A DNA stretch of 64,000 nucleotides from positions 248,001 through 312,000 of the forward strand of contig NZ_CCMG01000008.1 of NCBI RefSeq assembly GCF_000751075.1, in the 5' to 3' direction. This stretch comes from Rickettsia tamurae (lineage in GTDB: Bacteria; Pseudomonadota; Alphaproteobacteria; Rickettsiales; Rickettsiaceae). This document shows positions 1 through 8,835 of the stretch, piece by piece (the stretch's first letter is position 1; each line of letters starts with the position of its first letter). The notes under the pieces are model-generated. The model did no database searches. It saw only the letters and a program-made list of their open reading frames with translations, and was not told the origin of the DNA. Position numbers and translations under genes: made by a program.

Positions 1-599
1 GCCATAAAATATGCTCCAACTTTATTCGCTATTTCTCTAAATCTTGCAAAATCAATATTACGAGGATAGGCAGAGAAACCAGCTATAAGTAATTTTGGTT
101 TATGTAAATCCACTAAACGTTCAATCTCATCATAATTGATTAAATAAGTCTCTTTATTTACGCTATAAGAAACGGCGTTAAACCATTTACCGGACATATT
201 AGGGGCTGCACCGTGTGTTAGATGTCCGCCGCTATCTAAGGACATACCAAGAATTGTATCGCCCGGCTGTAATAAAGTAAGATATACAGCCTGATTTGCT
301 TGTGAGCCTGAATGAGGTTGCACATTTGCATATTTGCAGTTAAAGAGTTTTTTTACTCGCTCTATAGCTAAATTTTCAGCTTTATCTACTTCCTCGCAAC
401 CGTTATAGAAACGCTTACCTGAATACCCTTCCGCATATTTATTAGTCAGAATAGACCCCTGAGCTTCAAGCACAGCAGGACTTACGAAATTTTCTGATGC
501 AATAAGCTCGATTACACTACTTTGACGTAGCTTTTCATGCCTTATTATTTCATCAATCTCTTTATCCGTTTCATGTAAATTATTATTAAAAATATTCAT
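1..599 (-). CDS. glyA: Serine hydroxymethyltransferase, N-terminal 199 residues (cut by window edge)
   Basis: PLP enzyme that interconverts serine and glycine and charges tetrahydrofolate with one-carbon units in the cytosol. Reading the minus strand from the ATG at 599 gives a protein that begins [16 protein letters not shown] and soon contains [25 protein letters not shown] and PHSGSQAN, all typical of the GlyA N-terminal and PLP-binding region. The reading frame stays open to base 1, so the C-terminal half, including the Schiff-base lysine, lies outside the window. Nothing suggests decay in the visible part. Recognition by family motifs is firm. Confidence 0.95.
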   Translation of the reverse strand, partial: MNIFNNNLHETDKEIDEIIRHEKLRQSSVIELIASENFVSPAVLEAQGSILTNKYAEGYSGKRFYNGCEEVDKAENLAIERVKKLFNCKYANVQPHSGSQANQAVYLTLLQPGDTILGMSLDSGGHLTHGAAPNMSGKWFNAVSYSVNKETYLINYDEIERLVDLHKPKLLIAGFSAYPRNIDFARFREIANKVGAYFM

Positions 600-653
600 T
601 CATCCTCATATGGTTTGGTTTGGTTTTGTTGCATGCCTCAACGCTCTCATTGT

Positions 654-680
654 TATACCGTGGTCAAGCCACAGTATGAC
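654..680. repeat. Short palindromic repeat at the 3' end of the hydrolase gene
   Basis: Near-perfect palindrome of the type ataccgtgg-tcaa-gccacagtat followed by gac. It belongs to the most abundant small repeat in this window (further copies near 1331, 2767, 6773, 28235, 36264, 40481, 51883, 59887). The stop codon and last residues of the neighbouring hydrolase gene fall inside it. Confidence 0.8.
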
Positions 681-1311
681 ATGTGTTTATAAAATTAATC
701 GCAATCTCAAGCCCCCGTCCATCTATTGAATGAGCAAGAGACGTTAATTTATGTCCGCTATGCTCTATATAAAGCTTAGATAAATAGTTTGAAGCATTAT
801 ACATCTCACTAACACCGACCACTTCATCTAATTCCCCATGAATCAAGCATATAGGAGTAAGCTTATTATTAACTTCCATAGGCGGAATTAATGCTCCCGA
901 AAAACCTATAGTACAAAAAAACGGTTCTCGCCGAATCAGAGTTAAATATAGACCAATCATAGTACCTTGAGAAAAACCGATAATGATAGTATCTTTGTTA
1001 GTTAGATTTAGCTCTTCTTGTTTTTGTTTTATTATATCCTCAAGTTTAGAAACATTATTTGCAATTAGCTTTGCTATAATATGCGGGCTACGATCTTGTA
1101 AACTAAACCATTGTCTACCGTAAGGCATCATATCATAAGCCTCGATGCCGTGCGGGGAAATAAAATGACAGTCAGGTAAATCGTTTTTAATATAAGGCAC
1201 AAGTCCTATAAGATCGTGTCCATCCGAACCGACACCGTGCAGTAATACTACTAGCTTCTTTGCCGGCTGCTCTTTACTTTCTACTTCTGGGTATTCTAAA
1301 TATTTGTTCAT
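664..1311 (-). CDS. Phospholipase/carboxylesterase-family alpha/beta hydrolase
   Basis: Cytosolic serine hydrolase of the carboxylesterase / acyl-protein thioesterase group. The sequence shows LLHGVGSDG (oxyanion region), the nucleophile elbow GFSQGTM, the acid in HGELDEVVG and the catalytic histidine in HSGHKL, in the right order, and the length of about 215 residues is normal. I chose the ATG at 1311 because the upstream in-frame ATG at 1335 lies inside a palindromic repeat. The C-terminal tail (NTCHTVA) is also encoded by a repeat, so both gene ends have been remodelled by repeats. The exact substrate cannot be read from sequence. Confidence 0.85.
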   Translation of the reverse strand: MNKYLEYPEVESKEQPAKKLVVLLHGVGSDGHDLIGLVPYIKNDLPDCHFISPHGIEAYDMMPYGRQWFSLQDRSPHIIAKLIANNVSKLEDIIKQKQEELNLTNKDTIIIGFSQGTMIGLYLTLIRREPFFCTIGFSGALIPPMEVNNKLTPICLIHGELDEVVGVSEMYNASNYLSKLYIEHSGHKLTSLAHSIDGRGLEIAINFINTCHTVA

Positions 1312-1330
1312 GTTTTTTTTTATAAAGCTT

Positions 1331-1359
1331 GTCATCCCGTGGACAAGCCACGGGATGAC
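1331..1359. repeat. Short palindromic repeat between hydrolase and grxD
   Basis: gtcatcccgtgg-acaag-ccacgggatgac, a perfect palindrome. It can provide an upstream ATG in frame with the hydrolase and lies just after the stop codon of the glutaredoxin gene on the same strand. Confidence 0.85.
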
Positions 1360-1362
1360 ATC

Positions 1363-1689
1363 TCAACCTTTCAACATCTTCTCAAGTTCGCCGCTTTGAT
1401 ATAACTCTCTAGCAATATCACACCCACCGACTAATTCTCCGTTAATGTATAATTGGGGGAATGTCGGCCAGTCGCTAAATTTTTTTAAATCTTCACGTAA
1501 TTCAGCATCAAAAAGTACATTAATATCACGAAATTCTACACCTAATTTATTCAAGATAGCTACTACGGTTTCTGAAAATCCGCATGCAGGCAACTCTTTA
1601 GTACCTTTCATGAACAATACTACTTTATTGTTTTTTATTTCATTTTTTATAAATTCAAAAATTTTATTTTCTAGCATTTTAAGACTCAA
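1363..1689 (-). CDS. grxD: Monothiol glutaredoxin (Grx4/GrxD type)
   Basis: Monothiol glutaredoxin that in this family carries a glutathione-ligated 2Fe-2S cluster and delivers it to apo-proteins. The diagnostic active site CGFS is present in PACGFSETV, preceded by VLFMKGT, and followed by the glutathione-binding WPTFPQLYI(N)GELVGGCDI segment. 108 residues is the usual family length. Start at the ATG at 1689; earlier sequence is repeat-derived. It is a single-gene unit in the same direction as the hydrolase. Confidence 0.93.
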   Translation of the reverse strand: MSLKMLENKIFEFIKNEIKNNKVVLFMKGTKELPACGFSETVVAILNKLGVEFRDINVLFDAELREDLKKFSDWPTFPQLYINGELVGGCDIARELYQSGELEKMLKG

Positions 1690-1700
1690 TAATTTATCTT

Positions 1701-1865
1701 CTAGGTTCTGTAAGCATTTCTAATTAATTTACTATTTTAAGATATTTTTTAGCGAAAATTAATAAGATTTTTGCAGGAATAGTATACCTATTTCCAAAAA
1801 ATCTTATAATTTGCAGCAAAAAATAACTAAAATTAAATCTTTTTAGAAATGCTTACAGAACCTAG
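1701..1865. repeat. 165-bp palindromic element with 21-bp outer arms
   Basis: The left arm ctaggttctgtaagcattt returns as its reverse complement at about 1845-1865. Between them lies a core with agcgaaaattaataagattttt on one side and aaaaatcttataatttgcag on the other. The same core, in opposite orientation but with different outer arms, is at 8608-8763. It fills the gap between grxD and nth. Confidence 0.8.
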
Positions 1866-1887
1866 AATACACTTTCTATAGCAATAT

Positions 1888-2526
1888 ATGCAAGCACAAA
1901 TAGTTAATAAAATTTTTGAGATTTTTAGCAAGAATAATCCAAATCCGAAAACCGAATTAATATATAAGAATGATTTTACCTTATTAGTAGCGGTAATATT
2001 ATCTGCTCAAGCCACCGATATATCGGTAAATTTAGCGACTAAATCTTTATTTGAAACTTACGATACACCGGAAAAAATTCTAGAACTCGGTGAAAAAGGG
2101 CTTAAAAAATATATAAAATCTATCGGACTATTTAACAGCAAAGCAAAAAATATTATCGCATTATGTAAAATATTGATAAGCAATTATCAAGCTTCAGTAC
2201 CAAATGATTTTAAGGAATTAGTTAAACTACCGGGCGTTGGCAGAAAAACTGCTAATGTTGTACTAAACTGCTTATTCGGTATGCCGACAATGGCAGTTGA
2301 TACGCATGTGTTTAGAGTAGCCAAAAGGATTGGGCTTGCTAAAGGTAATAATTCTGAAATAGTAGAAAAAGAGCTACTGCAGATTATCGATGAGAAATGG
2401 CTAACGCATGCCCATCACTGGTTAATTCTGCACGGCAGATATATTTGTAAAGCCCGAAAACCCGATTGCGATATCTGCCCTATTAAAGAGTATTGTGAGT
2501 ATTATATTAATGCATTTTCAAGTTGA
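1888..2526 (+). CDS. nth: Endonuclease III, base-excision repair glycosylase/AP lyase
   Basis: Removes oxidised pyrimidines and cleaves at abasic sites. Visible hallmarks are [13 protein letters not shown] near residue 30, the helix-hairpin-helix [14 protein letters not shown] with the catalytic lysine, the catalytic aspartate in [11 protein letters not shown], and a C-terminal iron-sulphur loop C-x6-C-x2-C-x5-C ([17 protein letters not shown]). 212 residues matches the family. It is flanked by repeats and has no operon partner. Confidence 0.95.
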   Translation: MQAQIVNKIFEIFSKNNPNPKTELIYKNDFTLLVAVILSAQATDISVNLATKSLFETYDTPEKILELGEKGLKKYIKSIGLFNSKAKNIIALCKILISNYQASVPNDFKELVKLPGVGRKTANVVLNCLFGMPTMAVDTHVFRVAKRIGLAKGNNSEIVEKELLQIIDEKWLTHAHHWLILHGRYICKARKPDCDICPIKEYCEYYINAFSS

Positions 2527-2580
2527 CAATTTCTTGCTTACTTCATAATATCTAAGCTCAATTTGATAAAGGTAAAATTT

Positions 2581-2742
2581 ATGCGTTCAGCACTTATAAC
2601 TTCTATATTAGTAGCTGTAGCTTTCTTAACAAGTGCTTGTAATACAATGCAAGGTACAGGTCAAGATATGCAGGCAGCCGGTAAAAAACTTGAAGATTCA
2701 GCAGAAAGAAATAAGCCTAAAAAAGGTTGCGGCTGTCATTAG
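2581..2742 (+). CDS. Entericidin-like small lipoprotein (53 aa)
   Basis: A short open frame with a clear lipoprotein signal: a basic start, the hydrophobic stretch ITSILVAVAFL and the lipobox LTSAC with cysteine 20. The mature part is only about 34 residues, contains MQGTGQDMQAAGKKL, and ends in KKGCGCH. This matches the entericidin A/B pattern (short lipoprotein, one amphipathic helix, GQD-AG motif). The cysteine-rich tail is unusual and could bind metal. A ggtaaa-type ribosome site precedes it. Function in Rickettsia is not known; entericidins elsewhere are stress-related envelope lipoproteins. Confidence 0.75.
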   Translation: MRSALITSILVAVAFLTSACNTMQGTGQDMQAAGKKLEDSAERNKPKKGCGCH

Positions 2743-2766
2743 TACGCTTGCTGTGTGTTGTTAATT

Positions 2767-2869
2767 GTCACCCCGTGGCTTGACCACAGGATCTAGCTTA
2801 AAATACTAATAATTATTAGTATTTTAATATTGTCTTTCTGGATACCGTGGTTAAGCCACGGTATGACAG
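2767..2869. repeat. Compound palindromic repeat downstream of the small lipoprotein
   Basis: Two gtca..ccgtggcttgaccac type half-elements flank an AT-rich inner palindrome, aaaatactaat-aattatt-agtatttt. The same two-level layout is seen at 6773-6938 and, in the middle of a larger nest, near 56172-56263. Confidence 0.75.
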
Positions 2870-2908
2870 TGGTGGAATTGATTCACACAATAACGTAAGC
2901 AAGTTACT

Positions 2909-3886
2909 CTACTTACTATCATTCACCAATCTATATATTTCTTTTTTACTATAAACATCTTTGAATTTGTCATAAGCAAGTTCGGTAGTGGTTTTGCTAC
3001 TTAAGTTTTTACTTAAGCAAAGTTCTATAAATTTTTCTAAATTTTTTTGTTGGTTTTGTTCTTGTATATTTCCTGAAATCAATAATACTATCTCACCTTT
3101 TAAAATATTATTTTGATAGAACTCTATTATTTCATCTATATTTCCTGTTTTTGTTTCTTGATATAGCTTAGTTAACTCACGAACTACACATATTTCTCGA
3201 TTCCCCAGTATTTCTTTAGCTACCGATAAGGTATTTATCAAGCGAGGGGCTGTTTCAAAAAAAATCAAAGTAGCCTTAAGATTTACTAGTTCAGAAAAAA
3301 TCTTTTTTTTACTTTCTATAGTTTTAGGTAAAAACCCGTGAAATAAAAATCGATCAGTAGGAAGAGCTGATAAAGTTAGAGCAGTAACCGGTGCAGATAC
3401 CCCTGGTACTACGTCTATATGACAATTAAGATTGCGTATATCTCTAACTAACTTATAGCCAGGATCGGAAATTAAAGGAGTCCCTGCATCAGAAATTAAA
3501 CTTACTATATTACCCGATTTTATTAAACTTATAATATTTTCTCTATCTTTCTTGTCACTATGATCATTATAAATTTGTAATTTTGTATGAATGTCATGTT
3601 TTGCTAGCAATTTTTGTGATATTCTAGTATCTTCACATAAAATAATATCTGAGTTTTTTAGAGTCGATATAGCACGAAGCGTTATATCTTCAAAATTACC
3701 GATTGGTGTTGAAACAATATATAATCCCGGTTTTAAAGACATCTTTCCAAACTTCGCTTCTAGAGGTAATTTAGACGTCGATCCGGTACTCGCATTCTCA
3801 CGTATGTCTATATACGCTGCGGTGCTGCGTTCCGTGTCTCCTTTAAATTCCTCTCTATAAGCTGGTCTAGAAAGATGTCTAATCAT
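2909..3886 (-). CDS. rsmI: 16S rRNA C1402 2'-O-ribose methyltransferase with RPE1 near its N-terminus
   Basis: SAM-dependent tetrapyrrole-methylase-fold enzyme that methylates C1402 of 16S rRNA. The family start [19 protein letters not shown] is at residues 54-72, followed by [20 protein letters not shown] and [11 protein letters not shown]. Residues 6-48 ([20 protein letters not shown] onward to [10 protein letters not shown]) are an RPE1 peptide, not part of RsmI. Translation could start at 3886, reading through RPE1, or at the internal ATG at 3742 just after the element; I keep the longer frame because the element preserves phase and MIRHLS joined to SLKPG gives a plausible ancestral start. 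It is divergent from the LpoA-like gene, as in other proteobacteria (yraL/yraM). Confidence 0.93.
   Translation of the reverse strand: MIRHLSRPAYREEFKGDTERSTAAYIDIRENASTGSTSKLPLEAKFGKMSLKPGLYIVSTPIGNFEDITLRAISTLKNSDIILCEDTRISQKLLAKHDIHTKLQIYNDHSDKKDRENIISLIKSGNIVSLISDAGTPLISDPGYKLVRDIRNLNCHIDVVPGVSAPVTALTLSALPTDRFLFHGFLPKTIESKKKIFSELVNLKATLIFFETAPRLINTLSVAKEILGNREICVVRELTKLYQETKTGNIDEIIEFYQNNILKGEIVLLISGNIQEQNQQKNLEKFIELCLSKNLSSKTTTELAYDKFKDVYSKKEIYRLVNDSK
3737..3880. repeat. RPE1 palindromic element inside rsmI
   Basis: Outer arms agacatcttt and aaagatgtct are reverse complements. The core, read on the minus strand, encodes the RPE1 peptide ([15 protein letters not shown], then [14 protein letters not shown]). 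It is inserted in frame near the start codon of rsmI. Confidence 0.9.
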
Positions 3887-3910
3887 AATTTTTAAATTTT
3901 AAGTAATATT

Positions 3911-5029
3911 ATGGCTAGTATAAAACATAAACTACGAATTGTTCTATCATTTTTTTGTTTGATATATTTAACATCCTGTCAAACTCCTAAAGAAGAACCT
4001 ATAATTTTTCCTAAAAAAGAACAAAAAGAAATTGAGATTGCAATTTTAATGCCAAATCAGGGTCCTGATAGTATTGTCGGGAAACAATATAAAGATTTAA
4101 TTAAAATGGGACTTAACGACGGAATCAAATCTTACATACATGTTACTTCTTACGACGGTTCAGACGAAAAAAACGTTTTAGCCGCTATGGATAAAATAGT
4201 AGCACGTAAAACTAAGATTATTTTAGGTCCTCTATATTCTAACTTTACCTCTATAATAGCCGAAAAAGCAAAGGCAAATGATATTATTATAATAACTATG
4301 TCAAATAATCCGGCTCTTGCAGAAGATAAATTATTTGTATTCGGTCATGCACCTTTAAAACAACTGATACGCATCATCAATTATTACGCAAGTAACGACC
4401 ATAAAGATTTTATGGCATTATTACCTAAAGGGAAGCATTCGCAAACTATTAGTCAAGTAATGCAAAATATATTGATTCAGAAAAATGCATCATTATCACG
4501 CACTGAATTTTATGAGGATAATCCTGAATCTATAGCAAAAGCCGCAAGAAATATTTCAGACAATACCGATATTATAAATGAACGTAGCGACACGACAAAA
4601 CCGGTTATTTATCTATCAGACGATCCAAAAAATTTAAACCTACTCGCTGATAGTATTCGTAAATATAATTTAGATAAAAAAGCTATTTTAATCGGTGATA
4701 ATCGTATTGATATCGATTACCCTGAAAATATCGATATTAGCTTTACCGGCTCTTTAAATTTACTCAATAGCAACGTTCCAGATAGGGCAAAAGACTTAGG
4801 TATTAACCATATGGGTTTCATGCATCTCCTTTCTTATGATTTAGGACGTATGACTACAAACTATATAGGCAATGAATTTGCATCCGAAAGGTTTCTAAAT
4901 AGAATAAACAGTAGACAACCTTATATAGGTTTATCCGGTAATATTCATTTCATCGATGGAGTAGCTCAGAGACGATATGATATTATTAGGAAAGAGAATG
5001 GTGTATATTCTACTGTTTCAGGGAATTAG
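3911..5029 (+). CDS. LpoA-like lipoprotein (penicillin-binding protein activator / periplasmic-binding fold)
   Basis: 372-residue lipoprotein: signal segment LRIVLSFFCLIYL, lipobox LTSC with cysteine 23, then a type 1 periplasmic-binding-protein fold (IAILMPNQGPDS, LGPLYSNFTSIIAEKA). Its divergent position next to rsmI mirrors E. coli yraL (rsmI) - yraM (lpoA). LpoA is an outer-membrane activator of PBP1A in cell-wall synthesis. This protein lacks the N-terminal TPR half of E. coli LpoA, so it corresponds to the C-terminal domain only. Family placement is by fold and context; direct PBP activation is inferred. An amino-acid ABC substrate-binding role is the alternative. Confidence 0.72.
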   Translation: MASIKHKLRIVLSFFCLIYLTSCQTPKEEPIIFPKKEQKEIEIAILMPNQGPDSIVGKQYKDLIKMGLNDGIKSYIHVTSYDGSDEKNVLAAMDKIVARKTKIILGPLYSNFTSIIAEKAKANDIIIITMSNNPALAEDKLFVFGHAPLKQLIRIINYYASNDHKDFMALLPKGKHSQTISQVMQNILIQKNASLSRTEFYEDNPESIAKAARNISDNTDIINERSDTTKPVIYLSDDPKNLNLLADSIRKYNLDKKAILIGDNRIDIDYPENIDISFTGSLNLLNSNVPDRAKDLGINHMGFMHLLSYDLGRMTTNYIGNEFASERFLNRINSRQPYIGLSGNIHFIDGVAQRRYDIIRKENGVYSTVSGN

Positions 5030-5032
5030 GGC

Positions 5033-5182
5033 GTTGCCTGCGTAAATACCTGAGTCGTCATTACGAGCAGCCATAGGCTGCGTGGCAATCTCATAAAATA
5101 ATAACACACTCCTGAGATTGCTTCGTCAATTGCTATGCAATTTCCTCGCAATGACGGATTTGGTATCCACGCAGGCGATGAC
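5033..5182. repeat. Nested palindromic repeat downstream of the LpoA-like gene
   Basis: Outer arms gcctgcgtaaatacc and ggtatccacgcaggc enclose inner arms cgtcattacgagcagcc and cctcgcaatgacg. The inner part belongs to the cattgcgag repeat family seen also near 13143, 20902, 37688, 41555 and 47950. Confidence 0.75.
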
Positions 5183-5192
5183 ATCGAGTTAA

Positions 5193-5354
5193 TTATTTGT
5201 TTTTATCATTATCACTACCGTCGCCTTTCATGCCGTCTTTAAAAGCTTTAAGACCTTTAGCAAGATCGGACATGACTTGCGGTAATTTGCCGGCACCGAA
5301 TAATACAAAAATAATTAATAAAACTATTAATAAATGGCTAAAGCTCATTCCCAT
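5193..5354 (-). CDS. tatA: Twin-arginine translocase subunit TatA (53 aa)
   Basis: Pore-forming component of the Tat pathway for folded proteins. The frame begins [20 protein letters not shown], then [19 protein letters not shown]: one N-terminal transmembrane helix, the FG hinge and the amphipathic helix that define TatA/E. At 53 residues it is short but has all the essential parts; the charged tail [10 protein letters not shown] is trimmed. tatC is in this window but about 52 kb away (57775), so the tat genes are scattered. Confidence 0.92.
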   Translation of the reverse strand: MGMSFSHLLIVLLIIFVLFGAGKLPQVMSDLAKGLKAFKDGMKGDGSDNDKNK

Positions 5355-5432
5355 GATATTTTTGCTGTATAAGTTAAAATTTTATTATATAAGATATTAT
5401 AGCTCTAATCTAGGATAAAATTAATTAAAGAA

Positions 5433-6032
5433 ATGTTTACTAAAAAACAATTTTCAGAATTTTTTGCTACTTTTTTTTATCTCGGAAAAATAAAATACTG
5501 CCCAGGCACTTTTGGGTCGATTACTGCTTTTCCTTTAAGTTACTTCTTAATATATTTTATTATTAATAACAAAATAATCATTCCTTTCTCAAGTCTTACT
5601 CTCGGTGAAGCTCAACTTGTCAGTATATTTATTATAAGCTTTAGCATATGTTTGATACTCTTAATACTCGGCACTTATTTTACTAAAATATATTTAAATT
5701 ATACAAATTCAGAAGACCCTAAAGAAGTGGTAATTGATGAAGTAGTAGGGCAAATGCTAACTATCGTTTTAGTATTTTTTTCCACTTTATTTGCTAATGA
5801 ATCGCATTTAATTAAATACTTTAGTCCGCTAACAATAAATATTATATTACTTTTCATATTACCTTTTTGTCTATTCCGATTTTTTGATATAGTAAAGCCC
5901 TGGCCTATTAATTGGTTTGACAAAAATATTAAGGGCAGTATCGGCATTATGCTTGATGATTTGCTAGCCGCAATATTTGCTGCGGTAACTCAATACGCAA
6001 TTATATTTGTGTTAATAGATATTCGACAATAG
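5433..6032 (+). CDS. pgpA: Phosphatidylglycerophosphatase A
   Basis: Inner-membrane phosphatase that makes phosphatidylglycerol from PG-phosphate. Motifs seen are KIKYCPGTFGSITAFPL at the start, EVVIDEVVGQ in the middle (acidic active-site motif) and RFFDIVKPWPINW near the end; several hydrophobic helices lie between them. About 199 residues, slightly longer than E. coli PgpA because of two AT-rich hydrophobic loops. Start ATG at 5433, shortly after the divergent tatA gene. Confidence 0.93.
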   Translation: MFTKKQFSEFFATFFYLGKIKYCPGTFGSITAFPLSYFLIYFIINNKIIIPFSSLTLGEAQLVSIFIISFSICLILLILGTYFTKIYLNYTNSEDPKEVVIDEVVGQMLTIVLVFFSTLFANESHLIKYFSPLTINIILLFILPFCLFRFFDIVKPWPINWFDKNIKGSIGIMLDDLLAAIFAAVTQYAIIFVLIDIRQ

Positions 6033-6053
6033 ATTTGCTATAAAAAAAGATCA

Positions 6054-6082
6054 TTGACTAATTTCTAATATAATAATATGAT
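6054..6082 (+). promoter_or_regulatory. Sigma-70 promoter for rplU-rpmA
   Basis: TTGACT at 6054-6059 and TATGAT at 6077-6082, separated by 17 bases, one mismatch from consensus in each box. Transcription would start about 30 bases before the rplU ATG. Confidence 0.65.
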
Positions 6083-6120
6083 ACGACAAATATTTATAAA
6101 TTTTTAAAGAGATAGTTTTC

Positions 6121-6438
6121 ATGTTCGCAGTTATAAAAGCAGGTGGAAAACAATATAAAGTAGACAGAAATAGTATTATTAAAGTCGAAAAAATTGATGG
6201 AGAACTTGGCTCTAAAATTCAGTTTGATCAAATTTTAATGATTGGTGAATACTCAAAGCCTTCTTTTATTGGTACTCCAATAGTTAAAGGGGCTGTCGTT
6301 ACGGCTGAAATTACTAACCAACTTAAAGATAATAAAATTATAGTCTTTAAGAAAAAGCGTAGAAAAAATTATCGTCGTAAAGCCGGTCATCGTCAAGAAT
6401 TGACGGAATTAAAAATATTAGATATTACCAAACAATAA
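6121..6438 (+). CDS. rplU: 50S ribosomal protein L21
   Basis: Large-subunit ribosomal protein. It opens MFAVIKAGGKQYKVDRNS, and the basic C-terminal section FKKKRRKNYRRKAGHRQ is the L21 signature. 105 residues is the usual length. It is followed after 24 bases by rpmA, the standard bacterial L21-L27 pair, with a good promoter upstream and an aagag ribosome site. Confidence 0.98.
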   Translation: MFAVIKAGGKQYKVDRNSIIKVEKIDGELGSKIQFDQILMIGEYSKPSFIGTPIVKGAVVTAEITNQLKDNKIIVFKKKRRKNYRRKAGHRQELTELKILDITKQ

Positions 6439-6462
6439 TAATAACTTAAAAGGAATTATAAA

Positions 6463-6723
6463 ATGGCAACCAAAAAAGCCGGTGGTAGTTCTAGGAACGG
6501 AAGAGACTCGGCTGGTCGAAGGCTGGGAGTTAAAAAAGCCGATGGACAATATGTAATACCCGGTAATATTATAGTTAGACAACGCGGTACAAAAATTCAT
6601 CCTGGAACGAATGTAGGGCTTGGCAAAGATCATACAATATTTGCTTTGATAGAAGGTAAAGTAGAATTTTTAACTAAGCGAAATCATAAAATCGTGAATG
6701 TTAAAGAAATTGCAAGTGCTTAA
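6463..6723 (+). CDS. rpmA: 50S ribosomal protein L27
   Basis: Ribosomal protein near the peptidyl-transferase centre. Begins [18 protein letters not shown] and contains [20 protein letters not shown], both diagnostic. 86 residues. Preceded by a strong aaaaggaa site and co-transcribed with rplU. Confidence 0.98.
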   Translation: MATKKAGGSSRNGRDSAGRRLGVKKADGQYVIPGNIIVRQRGTKIHPGTNVGLGKDHTIFALIEGKVEFLTKRNHKIVNVKEIASA

Positions 6724-6772
6724 GTATTGCGGTTTGATCTACTAGTGTTACGTGGAACGAAAAATGCTTTTT

Positions 6773-6938
6773 ATGGCGTTGTTGCGTGGATTGGTAAAAT
6801 CCACTGTGTCACTCCGTGGCTTGACCACGGGGTCCATAAAAGCAATTTAAAATACTAATATTATTAGTATTTTAAACTGAATACCGTGGTCAAGCCACGG
6901 TATGACACCGAGTGTGTTTTTCAATCCACGCAATGCCA
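6773..6938. repeat. Three-level nested palindrome between rpmA and lysC
   Basis: Outer arms tggcgttgttgcgtggattg and caatccacgcaatgcca; inside these, gtca..ccgtggcttgaccacgg on the left and its partner ataccgtggtcaagccacggtatgac on the right; at the centre aaaatactaata-ttattagtatttt. This fills most of the 276-base gap. Confidence 0.8.
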
Positions 6939-6999
6939 AGCGAGACGACAGGCGGAAATTAATTATATAACATAATATTCTATTAGGCTTCCTTTACTT

Positions 7000-8205
7000 A
7001 TGGCCTTAATAATTCAAAAGTTCGGTGGCACTTCCGTTGCAAATATTGATAGAATAAAAAAAATTGTTCCTATCATAAAAGCCGAAATAGCTAAAAATAA
7101 CCAAGTAATTGTAGTAGTTTCGGCTATGGCAGGTGTTACTAATCAACTTGTCACATTGTGTAATGAAGTATCAAGCCTTAACAACATTTCTCAATTTGCA
7201 GAATATGATGTAGCACTTTCTAGCGGTGAAATAGTCACTGCTTCATTACTTGCATTAGCTCTTCAAGAAGAAGACATAAAGGCACGATCATTTCTAGCTT
7301 GGCAATTACCGATTCTCACCGATAATAATCATAGTAAAGCTTTAGTAGAATCAATTACTACAGATTTACTAGAAAAATATTTACAGTTAAATACCGTCCC
7401 TATAATAGCCGGTTTTCAAGGAACTAACAAATCCAATAGGTTAACCACTTTGGGCAGAGGAGGATCCGATACTACTGCCGCCTTAATCGCTGCAGCTATG
7501 AAAGCCGATAGATGTGATATTTATACCGATGTAGAGGGAATATTTACTGCTGATCCAAGAATTATCCCAAATGCCAAGAAGATAAAAAAAATAGATTTTT
7601 TAGAAATGTTAGAACTAGCATCAAGTGGAGCAAAAGTACTACACCCTAGAGCCGTAGAGTTAGTAATGCGGTATAAAATAGATATACGTGTTCTTTCAAC
7701 ATTTTCGCCGAATACAGAAGGTACGTTAATTACTTCAAAGGATAAAAATATGGAGAATGGAATTATTAACAGCATTACTTCTAATAAAAATTTATTAAAA
7801 ATATCTGTAAAGAGCATTTCTTTAAGTTTTTTGCAAGTTGCAAATATGATTACACAAAATAATAATCATATTGAGTTTATGCAAGAGATAAAAAATAATG
7901 AAGAATATAGTTTTATTACAAATTTAACCGGTAAAAATAATTTACAAGCTTTACTTACTAATTTAAAAGATGATAAGCAGATACAAGATTTTACTTTTGA
8001 TACCGAAATTGCTACAATCTCTCTTATTGGCTATGGGATTAAAAATGATTGTAAATTACTTGAAACGATATTATCAAAGTTAACGAAAGATAATATAAAT
8101 GTTAACATGATACAATTATCAGAAGTTAAAATTACCTTATTAATAAATGATCAAGATGCAGAAAAAACAATTTTTAATTTATATAATCTTTTTAAAATAT
8201 CTTAG
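7000..8205 (+). CDS. lysC: Aspartate kinase
   Basis: Phosphorylates aspartate, the first step to diaminopimelate for peptidoglycan (and to lysine, threonine and methionine where those branches remain). Domains: an amino-acid kinase fold from residue 3 ([16 protein letters not shown]), the substrate loop [18 protein letters not shown] near 150 and [14 protein letters not shown], then two ACT domains at the C-terminus (about 260-401). Full family length. In Rickettsia, retention of lysC fits with the need for meso-DAP in the cell wall. Confidence 0.95.
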   Translation: MALIIQKFGGTSVANIDRIKKIVPIIKAEIAKNNQVIVVVSAMAGVTNQLVTLCNEVSSLNNISQFAEYDVALSSGEIVTASLLALALQEEDIKARSFLAWQLPILTDNNHSKALVESITTDLLEKYLQLNTVPIIAGFQGTNKSNRLTTLGRGGSDTTAALIAAAMKADRCDIYTDVEGIFTADPRIIPNAKKIKKIDFLEMLELASSGAKVLHPRAVELVMRYKIDIRVLSTFSPNTEGTLITSKDKNMENGIINSITSNKNLLKISVKSISLSFLQVANMITQNNNHIEFMQEIKNNEEYSFITNLTGKNNLQALLTNLKDDKQIQDFTFDTEIATISLIGYGIKNDCKLLETILSKLTKDNINVNMIQLSEVKITLLINDQDAEKTIFNLYNLFKIS

Positions 8206-8227
8206 ATTCTGCATCTGAAATTTAATT

Positions 8228-8391
8228 TATAGTAAAAGAAGTTGAATTATGTTCAATTTATAGAAAATATTTTATTTTTTTAAGAATATAGCGAATACCG
8301 CTAATGCTAACCCATTTACAGTATGAGATATGTTTTTAAAAAATTAAAAGATAATGTATAAATTGAACATAATTCAACTTCTTTTACTATA
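8228..8391. repeat. 164-bp element with perfect 33-bp terminal inverted repeats
   Basis: Bases 8228-8260 (tatagtaaaagaagttgaat...) are exactly reverse-complemented at 8359-8391. About 98 bases lie between, with no open frame. No clear relative elsewhere in the window. Confidence 0.85.
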
Positions 8392-8607
8392 TATCTTAGG
8401 TTATTTTATATTAAAATTATAAGATTTTGAAAAGACATGGCTCCTATTACAGAAAAATTTTATAATCTGTGACAAAAAAAGTTAAAATAGGTTAATTTAA
8501 ATTTCATATATAAGACCTAAATACTTAATTAAATAACTTAAATTTATTATTTTCATTATAATTATCTTCTATTTACTATTTATTAGTTATATATTAATAA
8601 ATAAGTC

Positions 8608-8763
8608 TAAGAGGCTATCTATTAAAGCTAATTAAATTCTTTTTTGCTATAAATTATAAGATTTTTTTGAAATAGGAGTAGCTGTTCCTTCAAAAATCTT
8701 ATTAATTTTCGCTATAAAATCTCTTTAATTATCAATTAAAATAATTTCATAGATAGCCTCTTA
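8608..8763. repeat. Palindromic element sharing its core with 1701-1865
   Basis: Arms taagaggctatctat and atagatagcctctta. The core (gctataaattataagattttt ... aaaaatcttattaattttcgct) is the inverted counterpart of the core at 1745-1815, but the outer arms are unrelated. Confidence 0.8.
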
Positions 8764-8835
8764 AAAATCATAAATTCTTATCATTTAAAAAAATTAACTC
8801 TCAATTTTTAGGAGTAAATTTTACAGGAAAAAATA

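Larger units (their letters stand above)
8206..8835. other. 630-base AT-rich spacer without genes
   Basis: I see no credible coding frame. The space holds two palindromic elements (8228-8391 and 8608-8763, listed separately) plus AT-rich sequence of low complexity at 8392-8607. The HTH gene that follows has an aggag ribosome site at about 8811. Confidence 0.7.

Noticed and set aside
5197..5418. Plus-strand frame opposite tatA
   Set aside because: It is antisense to tatA, which has a clear family match, and has no features of its own.
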